Of a stretch of 21,657 nt of DNA, positions 7,251 through 16,636 are shown in pieces. Source of the stretch: CAZXNF01 sp050741255. Lineage in GTDB: Bacteria; Pseudomonadota; Gammaproteobacteria; Burkholderiales; SG8-41. The notes below the pieces were generated by a model that searched no databases, had not been told where the DNA came from, and saw only the letters and a program-made list of their open reading frames with translations. The position numbers and the translations under genes are program-made. The stretch lies in contig JBOIEQ010000068.1 in the NCBI GenBank assembly GCA_050741255.1, positions 1 through 21,657 of the forward strand, in the 5' to 3' direction. Every line of letters starts with the position of its first letter. Positions within the stretch are counted from its first letter, which is position 1.

Positions 7251-8203
7251 GCGGTCGCCGCCTTCGCCGGCAGCCCATCGAGGAAAGCCTGCAGTTCGGC
7301 GGGCAACGGCGACTCGATGACCGTGCGGACCTTGCTCACCGGATGCTCGAAGGCCACCCGCGCCGCATGCAGGAACATCCGCTTGAAACCCCGCTTCACG
7401 AGTGCGCGGTTACGCTCGTAGTCGCCGTACTTGGCGTCGCCCACAATCGGGTGCCCCAGATGCTGGAGGTGCACGCGGATCTGGTGGGTACGGCCGGTCT
7501 TCAGTTCCGCGGCGAGCAGGCTGTAGCCCTCGTAGGGCTTGACCAGGGAAAAATCGGTGTGGGCGTAGCGGCCATCATCCTGCACGCGGACCCGCCGTTC
7601 GCCGCTCGCCAGCGTGAATTCGGCCAAGGCTTCCTTGACCGCCCGCCGGCCGTGCCGCCAGGTGCCGGCCGCAAGCGCAAGGTAGCGTTTGCCGACGCGA
7701 CCTTCCCGCAACTGGGCATGCAGCGCGGTGAGCGCGGAGCGCTTTTTCGCGACCAGCAGCACGCCCGAGGTGTCGCGATCCAGCCGGTGCACGAGTTCCA
7801 GGAAGCGCGCCTCCGGCCGTTGCGCCCGCAGGGCTTCGATCGCGCCCAGCGCGATACCGCTGCCGCCGTGCACCGCCAGACCCGCTGGTTTGTCGATGGC
7901 CAGGATGGCCTCGTCCTCGTATAGGACCGGGATCCGGATACTGGCTGCCTTGCGGCCGGTTTGTACAGGGGCCGGCGCGGCAGTCCTGATGGGCGGCACC
8001 CGGATCCGGTCCCCCAGGGCCAGGCGGTGGTCGGCGTCCACCCGCCGGCTGTTCACCCGCACCTCCCCGCTGCGCAGGATGCGGTAGACATGAGCCCGCG
8101 GAACGCCCTTCAGGATACGGGCCAGGTAATTGTCGATCCGCTGGCCGTCCGCGTCTTCGCCGATTTCGTGCTGACTCGCGGCGTCTTTACTTAACCCTTT
8201 CAT
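7247..8203 (-). CDS. rluC: 23S rRNA pseudouridine synthase, RluC type
   Basis: Isomerises specific uridines in 23S rRNA (RluC of E. coli modifies 955, 2504 and 2580). The 318-residue protein has an N-terminal S4 RNA-binding domain (about residues 20-70, RIDNYLARILKGVPRAHVYRI) and an RluA-family catalytic domain with D142 in HRLDRDTSG. RTHQIRVHLQHLGHPIVGD is the conserved C-terminal block. The family call is certain; RluC rather than RluD rests on position next to rne and the S4 domain. The ATG at 8203 is used; it heads the leftward rluC-HAD-Rieske-sppA operon. A TATAAG lies 3 nt before the ATG, but no good -35 goes with it. Confidence 0.94.
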   Translation of the reverse strand: MKGLSKDAASQHEIGEDADGQRIDNYLARILKGVPRAHVYRILRSGEVRVNSRRVDADHRLALGDRIRVPPIRTAAPAPVQTGRKAASIRIPVLYEDEAILAIDKPAGLAVHGGSGIALGAIEALRAQRPEARFLELVHRLDRDTSGVLLVAKKRSALTALHAQLREGRVGKRYLALAAGTWRHGRRAVKEALAEFTLASGERRVRVQDDGRYAHTDFSLVKPYEGYSLLAAELKTGRTHQIRVHLQHLGHPIVGDAKYGDYERNRALVKRGFKRMFLHAARVAFEHPVSKVRTVIESPLPAELQAFLDGLPAKAATA

Positions 8204-8268
8204 TTACTTATACTTTGCGCCTGAGTCTGTGGAGTTGCTCACCATATCCTGATGTCTGGTCCCGCGGC

Positions 8269-8286
8269 GTGACACTACTGTGTCAC
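8269..8286. promoter_or_regulatory. Perfect inverted repeat between rluC and rne, candidate operator
   Basis: GTGACAC, a 4-bp spacer TACT, then GTGTCAC: 7-bp arms with no mismatch, 66 bp upstream of the rluC start. The size and symmetry suit a dimeric repressor site, though no regulator gene is nearby. A transcribed hairpin is the alternative. Confidence 0.4.
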
Positions 8287-8737
8287 CCAGTCGCGATGAT
8301 GACGGCAGGATGTGCAGGGAACAGCCGGTCGCTCGTGCGCGCTTGTGAGTTAAGCGTCGAGCATACAACCCGGCCGTCGCCCGCATCGCGCAATGTCCAT
8401 CTGCCGTTCCCGTCCTGCATGTCGTTGCGTTGCGCGCCGCTGTTTACAGACCGGCCTGCGCCGCCTGACATCCCGAGGAAGCGGCAGCTCGAAGACACCG
8501 GTTAAGTTCGCTCACCGTTAAGTAGCGGCTACAGAAAACGCGCTCGCTCCAACGTCTAACGCATAGCCCAGGCCAGCCCACCGCCGCACCGCCGCTCTCC
8601 GCGCTTCAAACAACGCGATGAAAAGAGCGCCGGCCCGGTCGAACCGCTGGCCGTTGCGCACGGATTCTAAAGGCAAACCGAGGACACCCCGACGCCCGAG
8701 TCCATGACCGCCTGATTTCAGGCACCCGCGCCCTGCC

Positions 8738-8778
8738 TTGCCGGCCGCTGCAGTCAAACAGACGCAGACCGGCGGCAA
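8738..8778 (+). promoter_or_regulatory. Large imperfect hairpin in the rne leader
   Basis: TTGCCG/CGGCAA, CCG/CGG, CTGC/GCAG and GTC/GAC pair in register around the loop AAACA, with only short bulges (G8744, A8752, AC 8768-8769), giving about 16 bp of stem. It lies about 100 nt before the rne start. By analogy with the RNase E feedback hairpin in the E. coli rne leader it may be a control element; this is inference. Confidence 0.45.
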
Positions 8779-8875
8779 CCGTATAACGGCGGTGGCGCAC
8801 CCCGCAACACGGCCAGGCCCGATTCAATGTTCAATGTTGATCGGACGGACACCGTGGCGAGCGCGGGAGAAGAAC

Positions 8876-11830
8876 ATGAAACGCATGCTTTTTAATGCGA
8901 CGCAGGCTGAAGAACTGCGCGTCGCGATCGTCGATGGCCAGAAGCTGATCGACCTTGATATCGAATCGGCCGCCAAGGAACAACGCAAGAGCAACATCTA
9001 TAAAGGCGTCATCACCCGCGTCGAGCCCAGCCTCGAAGCGGCCTTCATCGATTACGGCGCCGAGCGCCACGGCTTCCTGCCCTTCAAGGAAGTCGGCCGG
9101 GTCTACTTCAAGGCCGGCATCGATGTCGCCCACGCCCGCATCCAGGACGCTCTGCGCGAAGGCCAGGAAGTCATCGTCCAGGTCGACAAGGACGAGCGCG
9201 GCAACAAGGGCGCGGCCCTCACCACCTACATCAGCCTGGCCGGCCGTTACCTGGTGCTGATGCCCAACAATCCGCGTGGCGGCGGCGTCTCGCGCCGCGT
9301 CGAAGGTGAAGAGCGCGACGAACTGCGCGACACCATCGGCCAGCTCGAGATTCCGCAGGGCATGAGCGTTATCGCCCGCACCGCGGGCATCGGTCGCTCC
9401 GTCGAGGAACTCAACCGCGACCTGGGCTACCTACTCAAATTGTGGGACCAGATCGAAGGCGCCGCCCACCCGCAGCGCAATGCGGATCTGCGCCTGGAAG
9501 ACGGCAGCACCGAGTCGCGCGTCTGCACCGAGGACGAAATCGAGGACGCCCGGCGCGATGGCAAGCTGGTCAAGGCCGGTTCGCTGGTCAACCCGGCGCC
9601 CTACCTGATCTACCTGGAGTCCAGCCTCGTCATCCGCGCGATCCGCGATTACTTCCATGAGGAAATCGGCGAGATCCTGATCGACACCGAGGAAATCTAC
9701 ACCCAGACCAAGCACTTCATGTCGCTGGTGATGCCCGAGTACGAGAACCGGGTGAAGTTCTATCACGACGACGTGCCTCTGTTCTCGCGCTTCCAGATCG
9801 AACACCAGATCGAAAGCGCCTATTCGCGCCAGGTCACGCTGCCGTCCGGTGGCGCGGTAGTGATCGATCATACGGAAGCGCTGGTCTCGATCGACGTCAA
9901 CTCCGCGAAATCCACGCGTGGCCACGACATCGAGGAAACCGCATTCCGCACGAACACGGAAGCCGCCGAGGAAATCGCGCGCCAGTTGCGGCTGCGCGAC
10001 CTGGGCGGCCTGATCGTCATCGACTTCATCGACATGGAGAACCAGCGCAACCAGCGGGAGGTGGAAAACACACTGCGTGATTCGTTGCGTTTCGACCGCG
10101 CCCGCGTGCAGATGGGCAAGATTTCGCGTTTCGGCCTGATGGAGCTGTCGCGTCAGCGGCTGCGCCCGGCGCTGGCCGAAGCCAACAACATCCCCTGCCC
10201 GCGCTGCAGTGGCACCGGCCACATCCGTTCGGTCGAGTCCACCGCCCTGCACATCCTGCGCATCGTGCAGGAAGAGTCCATGAAGGAAAACACCGGCGCC
10301 GTGCACGCGCAAGTACCGGTCGACGTGGCCACCTTCCTGCTGAACGAGAAGCGCTCGGAACTGTTCTCGATCGAGGCGCGCCTGAAGGTCAACGTGCTGC
10401 TGATCCCGAACACGCACCTGGAAACCCCGCATTACAAGATCGAACGCCTGCGCCACGAGGAACTGAACCGTTCCGAACTGCCGCCGCCTTCGTACCAGAT
10501 GATGCAGATTCCGGTGCCCGACGAAGATGAACGCAAGCCGGCGTCCGATGGTGCCGCCGCGCGCCCGGAAGCGGTGGTCAAGGGCATGATCAGCGCGGCG
10601 GCCTCCATGCCGCCTGTCCCGATGCCCGCGCCGGGTGTGACGCCGACCGCAGCGGGATCCGCTGCGAGCCCCGTCGCGGCCGGTGGAGAACCGACGATCA
10701 TCGGCAAGATTTTCGGCTGGTTCAAGCGCAAGCCCGAAGCGGATGCAACCGCTGCGCCCGCCTCGACGCAGCCTCGCGAGCAACGCCCATCGCAACGGCG
10801 CGGCCCGCGACCCGAAGGCAGGCCCGAACGCGGCGAGCGTGGTGGTCGCGGCGGCCGGGGTGGCGAGCGCGGGGATCGTGGCGAACGCCAGGGACGCGGC
10901 GAAGGCCGGGGCGGTGAAGGCCGCGGCCAGCAACGTCCCCGCGGCGATCGCCCGGAAGGCAATCGCGAGCAGCCCCGCGGCGGCCGCGACGGACGGGACA
11001 ACCGTGAAGGCCGCGAACCGCGCGAAGGTCGTGGCCCGGGTCAGGGCCGAGGCCGGGATGGCGAGCGGGATCGTGCTCGCGGTGGACCGCAGGATCGGCC
11101 CGAACGGCAGGCGGAACGCCGGCCGGAAGGTCCGCGCGGCGATCAACCCAGAAACGAGGACGCGCATTCGCGTCCGCCCCTGCCCGGCGGAAATCCGGCA
11201 CCCGAAGGCGGCGGCGAGGGACGCGAAGGCGGCCGTGGCCGTCGCCGTCGCGGCCGTCGCGACCGCAGCGACCGGCCGGAAGCGGATGCGCAGCAGTCAC
11301 GTCCGCAACAACACAACGGCGACCAGCCCGCGGCGGCGATGCACGCAGACACGCTGCCTTCGCCGATCGCCCCGGTGTTCGAGGCGTATCACCAGCCAGC
11401 GCAAGAAGCATCGCGCGATGTGCCGGTCACGTCTGCGGAAAGCTACACGCCGGCGCCATTGAGTGAATCGCAGCGGGAAACGGAAGCCGCGCCCGGGTCT
11501 TATCGTGCGCCGGAACCCTATCGGGAGCCGTATCGCGCCGAGCCGGAACCGGTTCGCGCGATGGAATCCGCCGCACCGCTGGAAACGCGCCCGGAACCGC
11601 CGCCGGTGGCATACAGCGCTCCGCCTGCCGTCAAGGCCGGCACCGCGCCGTTCGTACCGCTGTCATTCGCGAGTGATCTGCAACAGGTGGAAACCAGCGC
11701 GGAACGGCGTCCGGCAGCAGCGGCCATCCTGCAGGCGCCACAGGCGCCGCGTCCGCCCCGCCAGCGGCCGGCACGCCCGGCCATCGCGGAAGAACCGCTG
11801 CAGCAGGTCGAAACGCGCGACGGCAAGTAA
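8876..11830 (+). CDS. rne: Ribonuclease E
   Basis: Endoribonuclease and scaffold of the RNA degradosome, 984 residues. The catalytic half has an S1 domain (about 38-120), metal-binding D340 (ALVSIDVNS) and D383 (VIDFID), and the zinc-link cysteines C441 and C444 (CPRCSGTG). Compared with E. coli these positions are shifted by 37, explained by an insertion at about 195-235. The C-terminal half is disordered: an amphipathic IIGKIFGWFKRK at 608-619 looks like the membrane-anchoring segment, then an Arg/Gly-rich RNA-binding stretch from about 640 to 800, then two LQQVET motifs at 935-940 and 975-980. The frame is open upstream, but the ATG at 8876 gives MKRMLFNATQ and has GGGAGA upstream. Its stop directly abuts the convergent ptp stop. 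Confidence 0.97.
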   Translation: MKRMLFNATQAEELRVAIVDGQKLIDLDIESAAKEQRKSNIYKGVITRVEPSLEAAFIDYGAERHGFLPFKEVGRVYFKAGIDVAHARIQDALREGQEVIVQVDKDERGNKGAALTTYISLAGRYLVLMPNNPRGGGVSRRVEGEERDELRDTIGQLEIPQGMSVIARTAGIGRSVEELNRDLGYLLKLWDQIEGAAHPQRNADLRLEDGSTESRVCTEDEIEDARRDGKLVKAGSLVNPAPYLIYLESSLVIRAIRDYFHEEIGEILIDTEEIYTQTKHFMSLVMPEYENRVKFYHDDVPLFSRFQIEHQIESAYSRQVTLPSGGAVVIDHTEALVSIDVNSAKSTRGHDIEETAFRTNTEAAEEIARQLRLRDLGGLIVIDFIDMENQRNQREVENTLRDSLRFDRARVQMGKISRFGLMELSRQRLRPALAEANNIPCPRCSGTGHIRSVESTALHILRIVQEESMKENTGAVHAQVPVDVATFLLNEKRSELFSIEARLKVNVLLIPNTHLETPHYKIERLRHEELNRSELPPPSYQMMQIPVPDEDERKPASDGAAARPEAVVKGMISAAASMPPVPMPAPGVTPTAAGSAASPVAAGGEPTIIGKIFGWFKRKPEADATAAPASTQPREQRPSQRRGPRPEGRPERGERGGRGGRGGERGDRGERQGRGEGRGGEGRGQQRPRGDRPEGNREQPRGGRDGRDNREGREPREGRGPGQGRGRDGERDRARGGPQDRPERQAERRPEGPRGDQPRNEDAHSRPPLPGGNPAPEGGGEGREGGRGRRRRGRRDRSDRPEADAQQSRPQQHNGDQPAAAMHADTLPSPIAPVFEAYHQPAQEASRDVPVTSAESYTPAPLSESQRETEAAPGSYRAPEPYREPYRAEPEPVRAMESAAPLETRPEPPPVAYSAPPAVKAGTAPFVPLSFASDLQQVETSAERRPAAAAILQAPQAPRPPRQRPARPAIAEEPLQQVETRDGK

Positions 11831-12320
11831 CTAAGGAATCGCGGGTGGTTCGGTGAGACGTTGCAGCAGACGCTGCGACGTCTCCTCGATCATGTCCAGC
11901 ACCTGCTCGAAGCCTCTGGCCCCGCCGTAATACGGATCCGGCACGTCCTGCCCGGGATACCGCACGCTGAAATCCCCGTACAGCGCGACCCGCCGGTGCT
12001 GGCGCGGCGGGCACAGCTCGCGCAACAGCGCGAGGTTGGTGCGGTCCATCGCGAGCACCAAGTCGAAGCGGGTGAAATCCGCCACCTCGACCTTGCGGGC
12101 GCGCAACCCCGACAAGTCATAGCCGCGCTGGGCGGCGTGCGTCTGCGCACGGGCGTCCGGTGGTTCCCCGACGTGGTAACCGTGCGTACCGGCCGAATCG
12201 CAGTCGATGCGACCGGTGGCGGCGGCCTCCGTGATGACTCTGCGGAACACGCCTTCCGCTGTCGGCGAGCGGCAGATATTGCCCATGCACACAAACAGCA
12301 CCCGCCGCCGGGTTTGAATT

Positions 12321-12340
<20 letters not shown>
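11831..12340 (-). CDS. Low-molecular-weight protein tyrosine phosphatase
   Basis: Cytosolic LMW-PTP family enzyme, 169 residues. The active-site loop is CMGNICRSP (C18 nucleophile, R24) and the general acid is D135 in DVPDPYYGG, the complete catalytic set. Bacterial members act on tyrosine kinases of polysaccharide export or on arginine phosphate; no such kinase is in the window, so the substrate is unknown. The start is TTG at 12340, inside the uvrB end (20-bp overlap), with AAGGAG exactly 7 nt upstream; there is no ATG before the active-site loop. It is therefore probably translated by coupling with uvrB. Confidence 0.94.
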
Positions 12341-14429
<2,089 letters not shown>

Positions 14430-14569
14430 CGGCGGCGGTTGGGCAGCGGAACAACCGGCAAGTTTCCCACAAGCGCGCACCCCGCCGCCACCGGAGCGGC
14501 GCCCAAACCGGTAAAATCCGCCGCGGGTTTGCCCTTCAACGTCACCACACCGCCATCCGGACTGCATCA

Positions 14570-15781
14570 ATGACCGCCTCCCTGCTCGCCGCCATCGACA
14601 TGGCGCCCCGCGACCCCATCCTCGGGGTCTCCGAAGCCTTCAACGCCGATACCAACCCCAAAAAGGTCAATCTCGGCATCGGCGTCTACTGCAACGACGA
14701 CGGCAAGGTGCCGGTGCTGGAGTGCGTGAAACGCGCCGAACAGACGCTGCTGGCCGCGGGTGCGCCCAAGGCTTACCTGCCCATGGATGGCATGGCGGCC
14801 TTCAACAAGGCCGCGCAGCAGATGCTGTTCGGTGCCGACCACGCCGCCCTGCGCGAGGGACGCATCGTCACCGTGCAGGCGCTCGGCGGCACCGGCGGCC
14901 TCAAGGTCGGCGCGGACTTCCTCAAGCGCTTCAACCCCGGCGCCGAGGTCTGGATCAGCGACCCGAGCTGGGAGAACCACCGCGCGCTGTTCGAGAGCGC
15001 CGGCTTCAAGGTCAACACCTACCCGTACTACGATGCCGATACCAATGGCTTCAAGGCCGCGGCCATGCTCGACGCGCTGCGCGCGCTGCCGCACAACGCC
15101 ATCGTCGTACTGCACGCCTGCTGCCACAACCCGACCGGGGTCGACCCGACGCCGGCGCAGTGGGGCGCGATCCTCGAAGTCGTCAAGCAGCGCCGGCTGG
15201 TGCCCTTCCTCGACCTCGCCTACCAGGGCTTCGCCGAGAATCTCGACGCCGACGCGGCGGTGATGCGCCGCTTCGCGGCCGAATGCCCGACGACGATCGT
15301 GGCGAGTTCCTTTTCCAAATCCCTGTCGCTCTACGGCGAGCGCATCGGTGCACTCAGCATTGCCACCGGCAGCGCGGAGGAAGCCGCGCGCGTGCTCTCC
15401 CAGGTCAAACGCGTCATCCGCACCAATTACTCCAACCCGCCCGCGCACGGTGGCCAGCTCGCCGCGGCCATCCTGACCGACCCCACGCTGCGCCCGCTGT
15501 GGGACCGCGAACTCGGCGAAATGCGCGACCGCATCAAGACGATGCGGCGGCAGCTGGTGGACAAGATCCGCGCGCACCGGGCGGACTTCGATCTGAGTTT
15601 CGTGGTCGAGCAGCGCGGCATGTTTTCCTATTCCGGGCTGACCAAGGAGCAGGTGACGCGGCTGCGCGAGGAATACTCGATCTACGCGCTCGACAGCGGC
15701 CGCGTGTGCGTGGCGGCGCTCAACTCGAAGAACATCGATTACGTGGCGAAGGCGATCGCCACGGTGCTGGTGCCCGCCTAG
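14570..15781 (+). CDS. Class I aspartate/aromatic amino acid aminotransferase (TyrB/AspC group)
   Basis: PLP-dependent transaminase exchanging amino groups between 2-oxoglutarate and aspartate or aromatic amino acids. The 403-residue product has the NPTG block at 187-190, DLAYQGF at 215-221, PLP lysine K250 in SSFSKSLSLYGER, and the carboxylate-binding Arg in SGRVCVAAL. SDPSWENH, PFLDLAYQGF and the YSGLTKEQ block look more like TyrB than AspC, but specificity cannot be fixed by eye. It diverges from uvrB, a pairing also seen in Pseudomonas (from memory). TAAAAT at 14512-14517 may be its -10, without a good -35. Its stop shares CTAG with the convergent phosphopantetheinyl transferase stop. Confidence 0.95.
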   Translation: MTASLLAAIDMAPRDPILGVSEAFNADTNPKKVNLGIGVYCNDDGKVPVLECVKRAEQTLLAAGAPKAYLPMDGMAAFNKAAQQMLFGADHAALREGRIVTVQALGGTGGLKVGADFLKRFNPGAEVWISDPSWENHRALFESAGFKVNTYPYYDADTNGFKAAAMLDALRALPHNAIVVLHACCHNPTGVDPTPAQWGAILEVVKQRRLVPFLDLAYQGFAENLDADAAVMRRFAAECPTTIVASSFSKSLSLYGERIGALSIATGSAEEAARVLSQVKRVIRTNYSNPPAHGGQLAAAILTDPTLRPLWDRELGEMRDRIKTMRRQLVDKIRAHRADFDLSFVVEQRGMFSYSGLTKEQVTRLREEYSIYALDSGRVCVAALNSKNIDYVAKAIATVLVPA

Positions 15782-15790
15782 GCGGGCACC
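15769..15790. terminator. Perfect palindrome over two convergent stop codons, candidate bidirectional terminator
   Basis: GGTGCCCGCC, then TA, then GGCGGGCACC: a fully symmetric 22-bp sequence. As RNA it folds in either direction into a 9-bp GC-rich stem with a CUAG tetraloop. Both stop codons (TAG on each strand) are in the loop. There is no U-tract on either side, so it is not a canonical intrinsic terminator; it may protect 3' ends or act with Rho. Confidence 0.6.
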
Positions 15791-16422
15791 GCGTGGTTGG
15801 CGCTCCACACGAGCGCCACGCTGACCGCATCCGACCACTGCCAGTGCCGGCTGTGCCAGTCTTGCGGCGCCCCGCACCGGTTGGGGCAGGCGACGACCCG
15901 GCCATCGGTATCGAATACGAGTTCGGTCAGGGGAAACCCGGCTGCCGCGCCGTTCGCCTTGAGGAACGCCTCTTTCAGCGTCCACAGCCGGTAGCCCCTT
16001 CTGCAACGTTCCTCGCCACCGGCATTCAGCAGCCATGCGCGTTCGCTGGCGGCAAACAGACTGTCCGCGACGGCCGCCCAGTCCCGCGCCTGCATCACCT
16101 CGATATCGACGCCCAGGCTGCCGGCGCTGCCGAGCGCGCACGCCAGCCAGGCTTCCCGGTGGGCGAGGCTGACGGCGGGTGCGCCGGGCCCCGCCAGCAC
16201 GGGTTGCCCCGTCGTCTCGCGAGCCAGGGACCAGTGCCCCGCCTCCGGTCCCCGCACGGCGGCCAGCACGACCGCCAGGAGTTCCCGCACCGCCGCCGAT
16301 TGGCCGGATCGGCGCGCGCTCCTGTCTTCCCCCGCCACGGGCCAGCGGGCAACCGCCAGGTACGGACCCGCGCCGACCCCACCGACCGGAAGGATGGAAA
16401 CCTCGTGCAACTCAATGGCCAT
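15778..16422 (-). CDS. 4'-phosphopantetheinyl transferase, Sfp type
   Basis: Transfers phosphopantetheine from CoA to the active serine of carrier proteins. The 214-residue product has VSLAHREAWLACALG at 84-98, the magnesium-binding GVDIE (D106, E108) and the diagnostic WTLKEAFLK at 147-155 (E151, K155). The downstream neighbours on the opposite strand encode two acyl carrier proteins, so its likely targets are these; such transferases are a usual component of aryl polyene clusters. It starts with ATG at 16422, divergent from apeC. It converges with the aminotransferase gene, sharing 4 bp at the stops, and both proteins end in Val-Pro-Ala because the site is palindromic. Confidence 0.93.
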   Translation of the reverse strand: MAIELHEVSILPVGGVGAGPYLAVARWPVAGEDRSARRSGQSAAVRELLAVVLAAVRGPEAGHWSLARETTGQPVLAGPGAPAVSLAHREAWLACALGSAGSLGVDIEVMQARDWAAVADSLFAASERAWLLNAGGEERCRRGYRLWTLKEAFLKANGAAAGFPLTELVFDTDGRVVACPNRCGAPQDWHSRHWQWSDAVSVALVWSANHAVPA

Positions 16423-16466
16423 GAGGGCAACGCGGGTCAGAAAAAGGTACCCCGGTCCGGCAGAGG

Positions 16467-16495
16467 TGGAGAACCATAGTCACCGGAATCATAAT
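16467..16495 (+). promoter_or_regulatory. Candidate promoter of the ape operon
   Basis: TGGAGA (16467-16472, four of six match) and CATAAT (16490-16495, five of six) are 17 bp apart, within the only clearly AT-rich stretch of the 214-bp gap between the divergent PPTase and apeC starts. Transcription would start near 16502, leaving a leader of about 135 nt. That leader contains an AGGAGG at 16516-16521 with no start codon at proper spacing and no convincing peptide. Nothing else is recognised in this gap. Confidence 0.45.
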
Positions 16496-16636
16496 AAAAT
16501 TAATGGCCTGTCGAGAGGAGGCACCGGGAAAACGCGGCATGCAGCGTTGCCAGACATGGCCCGGATGACGATCGCTACGATACGCCGGACCACGCTACGC
16601 AGGTGAACGGAGCGGGTTCGGTCGGCTTGCCTGTGG

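Larger units (their letters stand above)
8204..8875 (+). other. Gene-free region between rluC and rne, including the rne leader
   Basis: 672 bp between divergent starts. The open frames here have unlike composition and no recognisable protein, so I call no gene. The region holds several inverted repeats (8269-8286, 8710-8723, 8738-8778), near-identical direct repeats CACCGGTTAAG (8496-8506) and CACCGTTAAG (8513-8522), and a tandem TTCAATG pair (8823-8836). TATAAC at 8782-8787 could be a -10 but has no convincing -35. E. coli rne has a long 5' untranslated region through which RNase E controls its own mRNA; the length and structure here fit a similar arrangement (inference). Confidence 0.6.

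Noticed and set aside
8215..8505. 96-residue open frame between rluC and rne
   Set aside because: No ribosome binding site, no recognisable protein, and it covers the inverted repeat and direct repeats of the leader region.
8782..8787. TATAAC as the rne -10 element
   Set aside because: No acceptable -35 is found 16-18 bp upstream, so it is not called as a promoter.
10820..11070. Repetitive GC-rich stretch that could look like a tandem repeat array or CRISPR
   Set aside because: It is in frame with rne and encodes the Arg/Gly-rich disordered tract; repeats are irregular and without unique spacers.
9431..11167. 578-residue open frame antisense to rne
   Set aside because: It mirrors RNase E codons in high-GC DNA, has low-complexity Ala/Arg-rich composition and no recognisable domain or start signal.
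14512..14517. TAAAAT as a promoter of the aminotransferase gene
   Set aside because: The -10 is good but the -35 position reads CACCGG or similar; kept only as a remark.
14567..16141. 524-residue open frame antisense to the aminotransferase gene
   Set aside because: Runs opposite a complete, well-conserved enzyme and crosses into the phosphopantetheinyl transferase out of frame; no domain seen.
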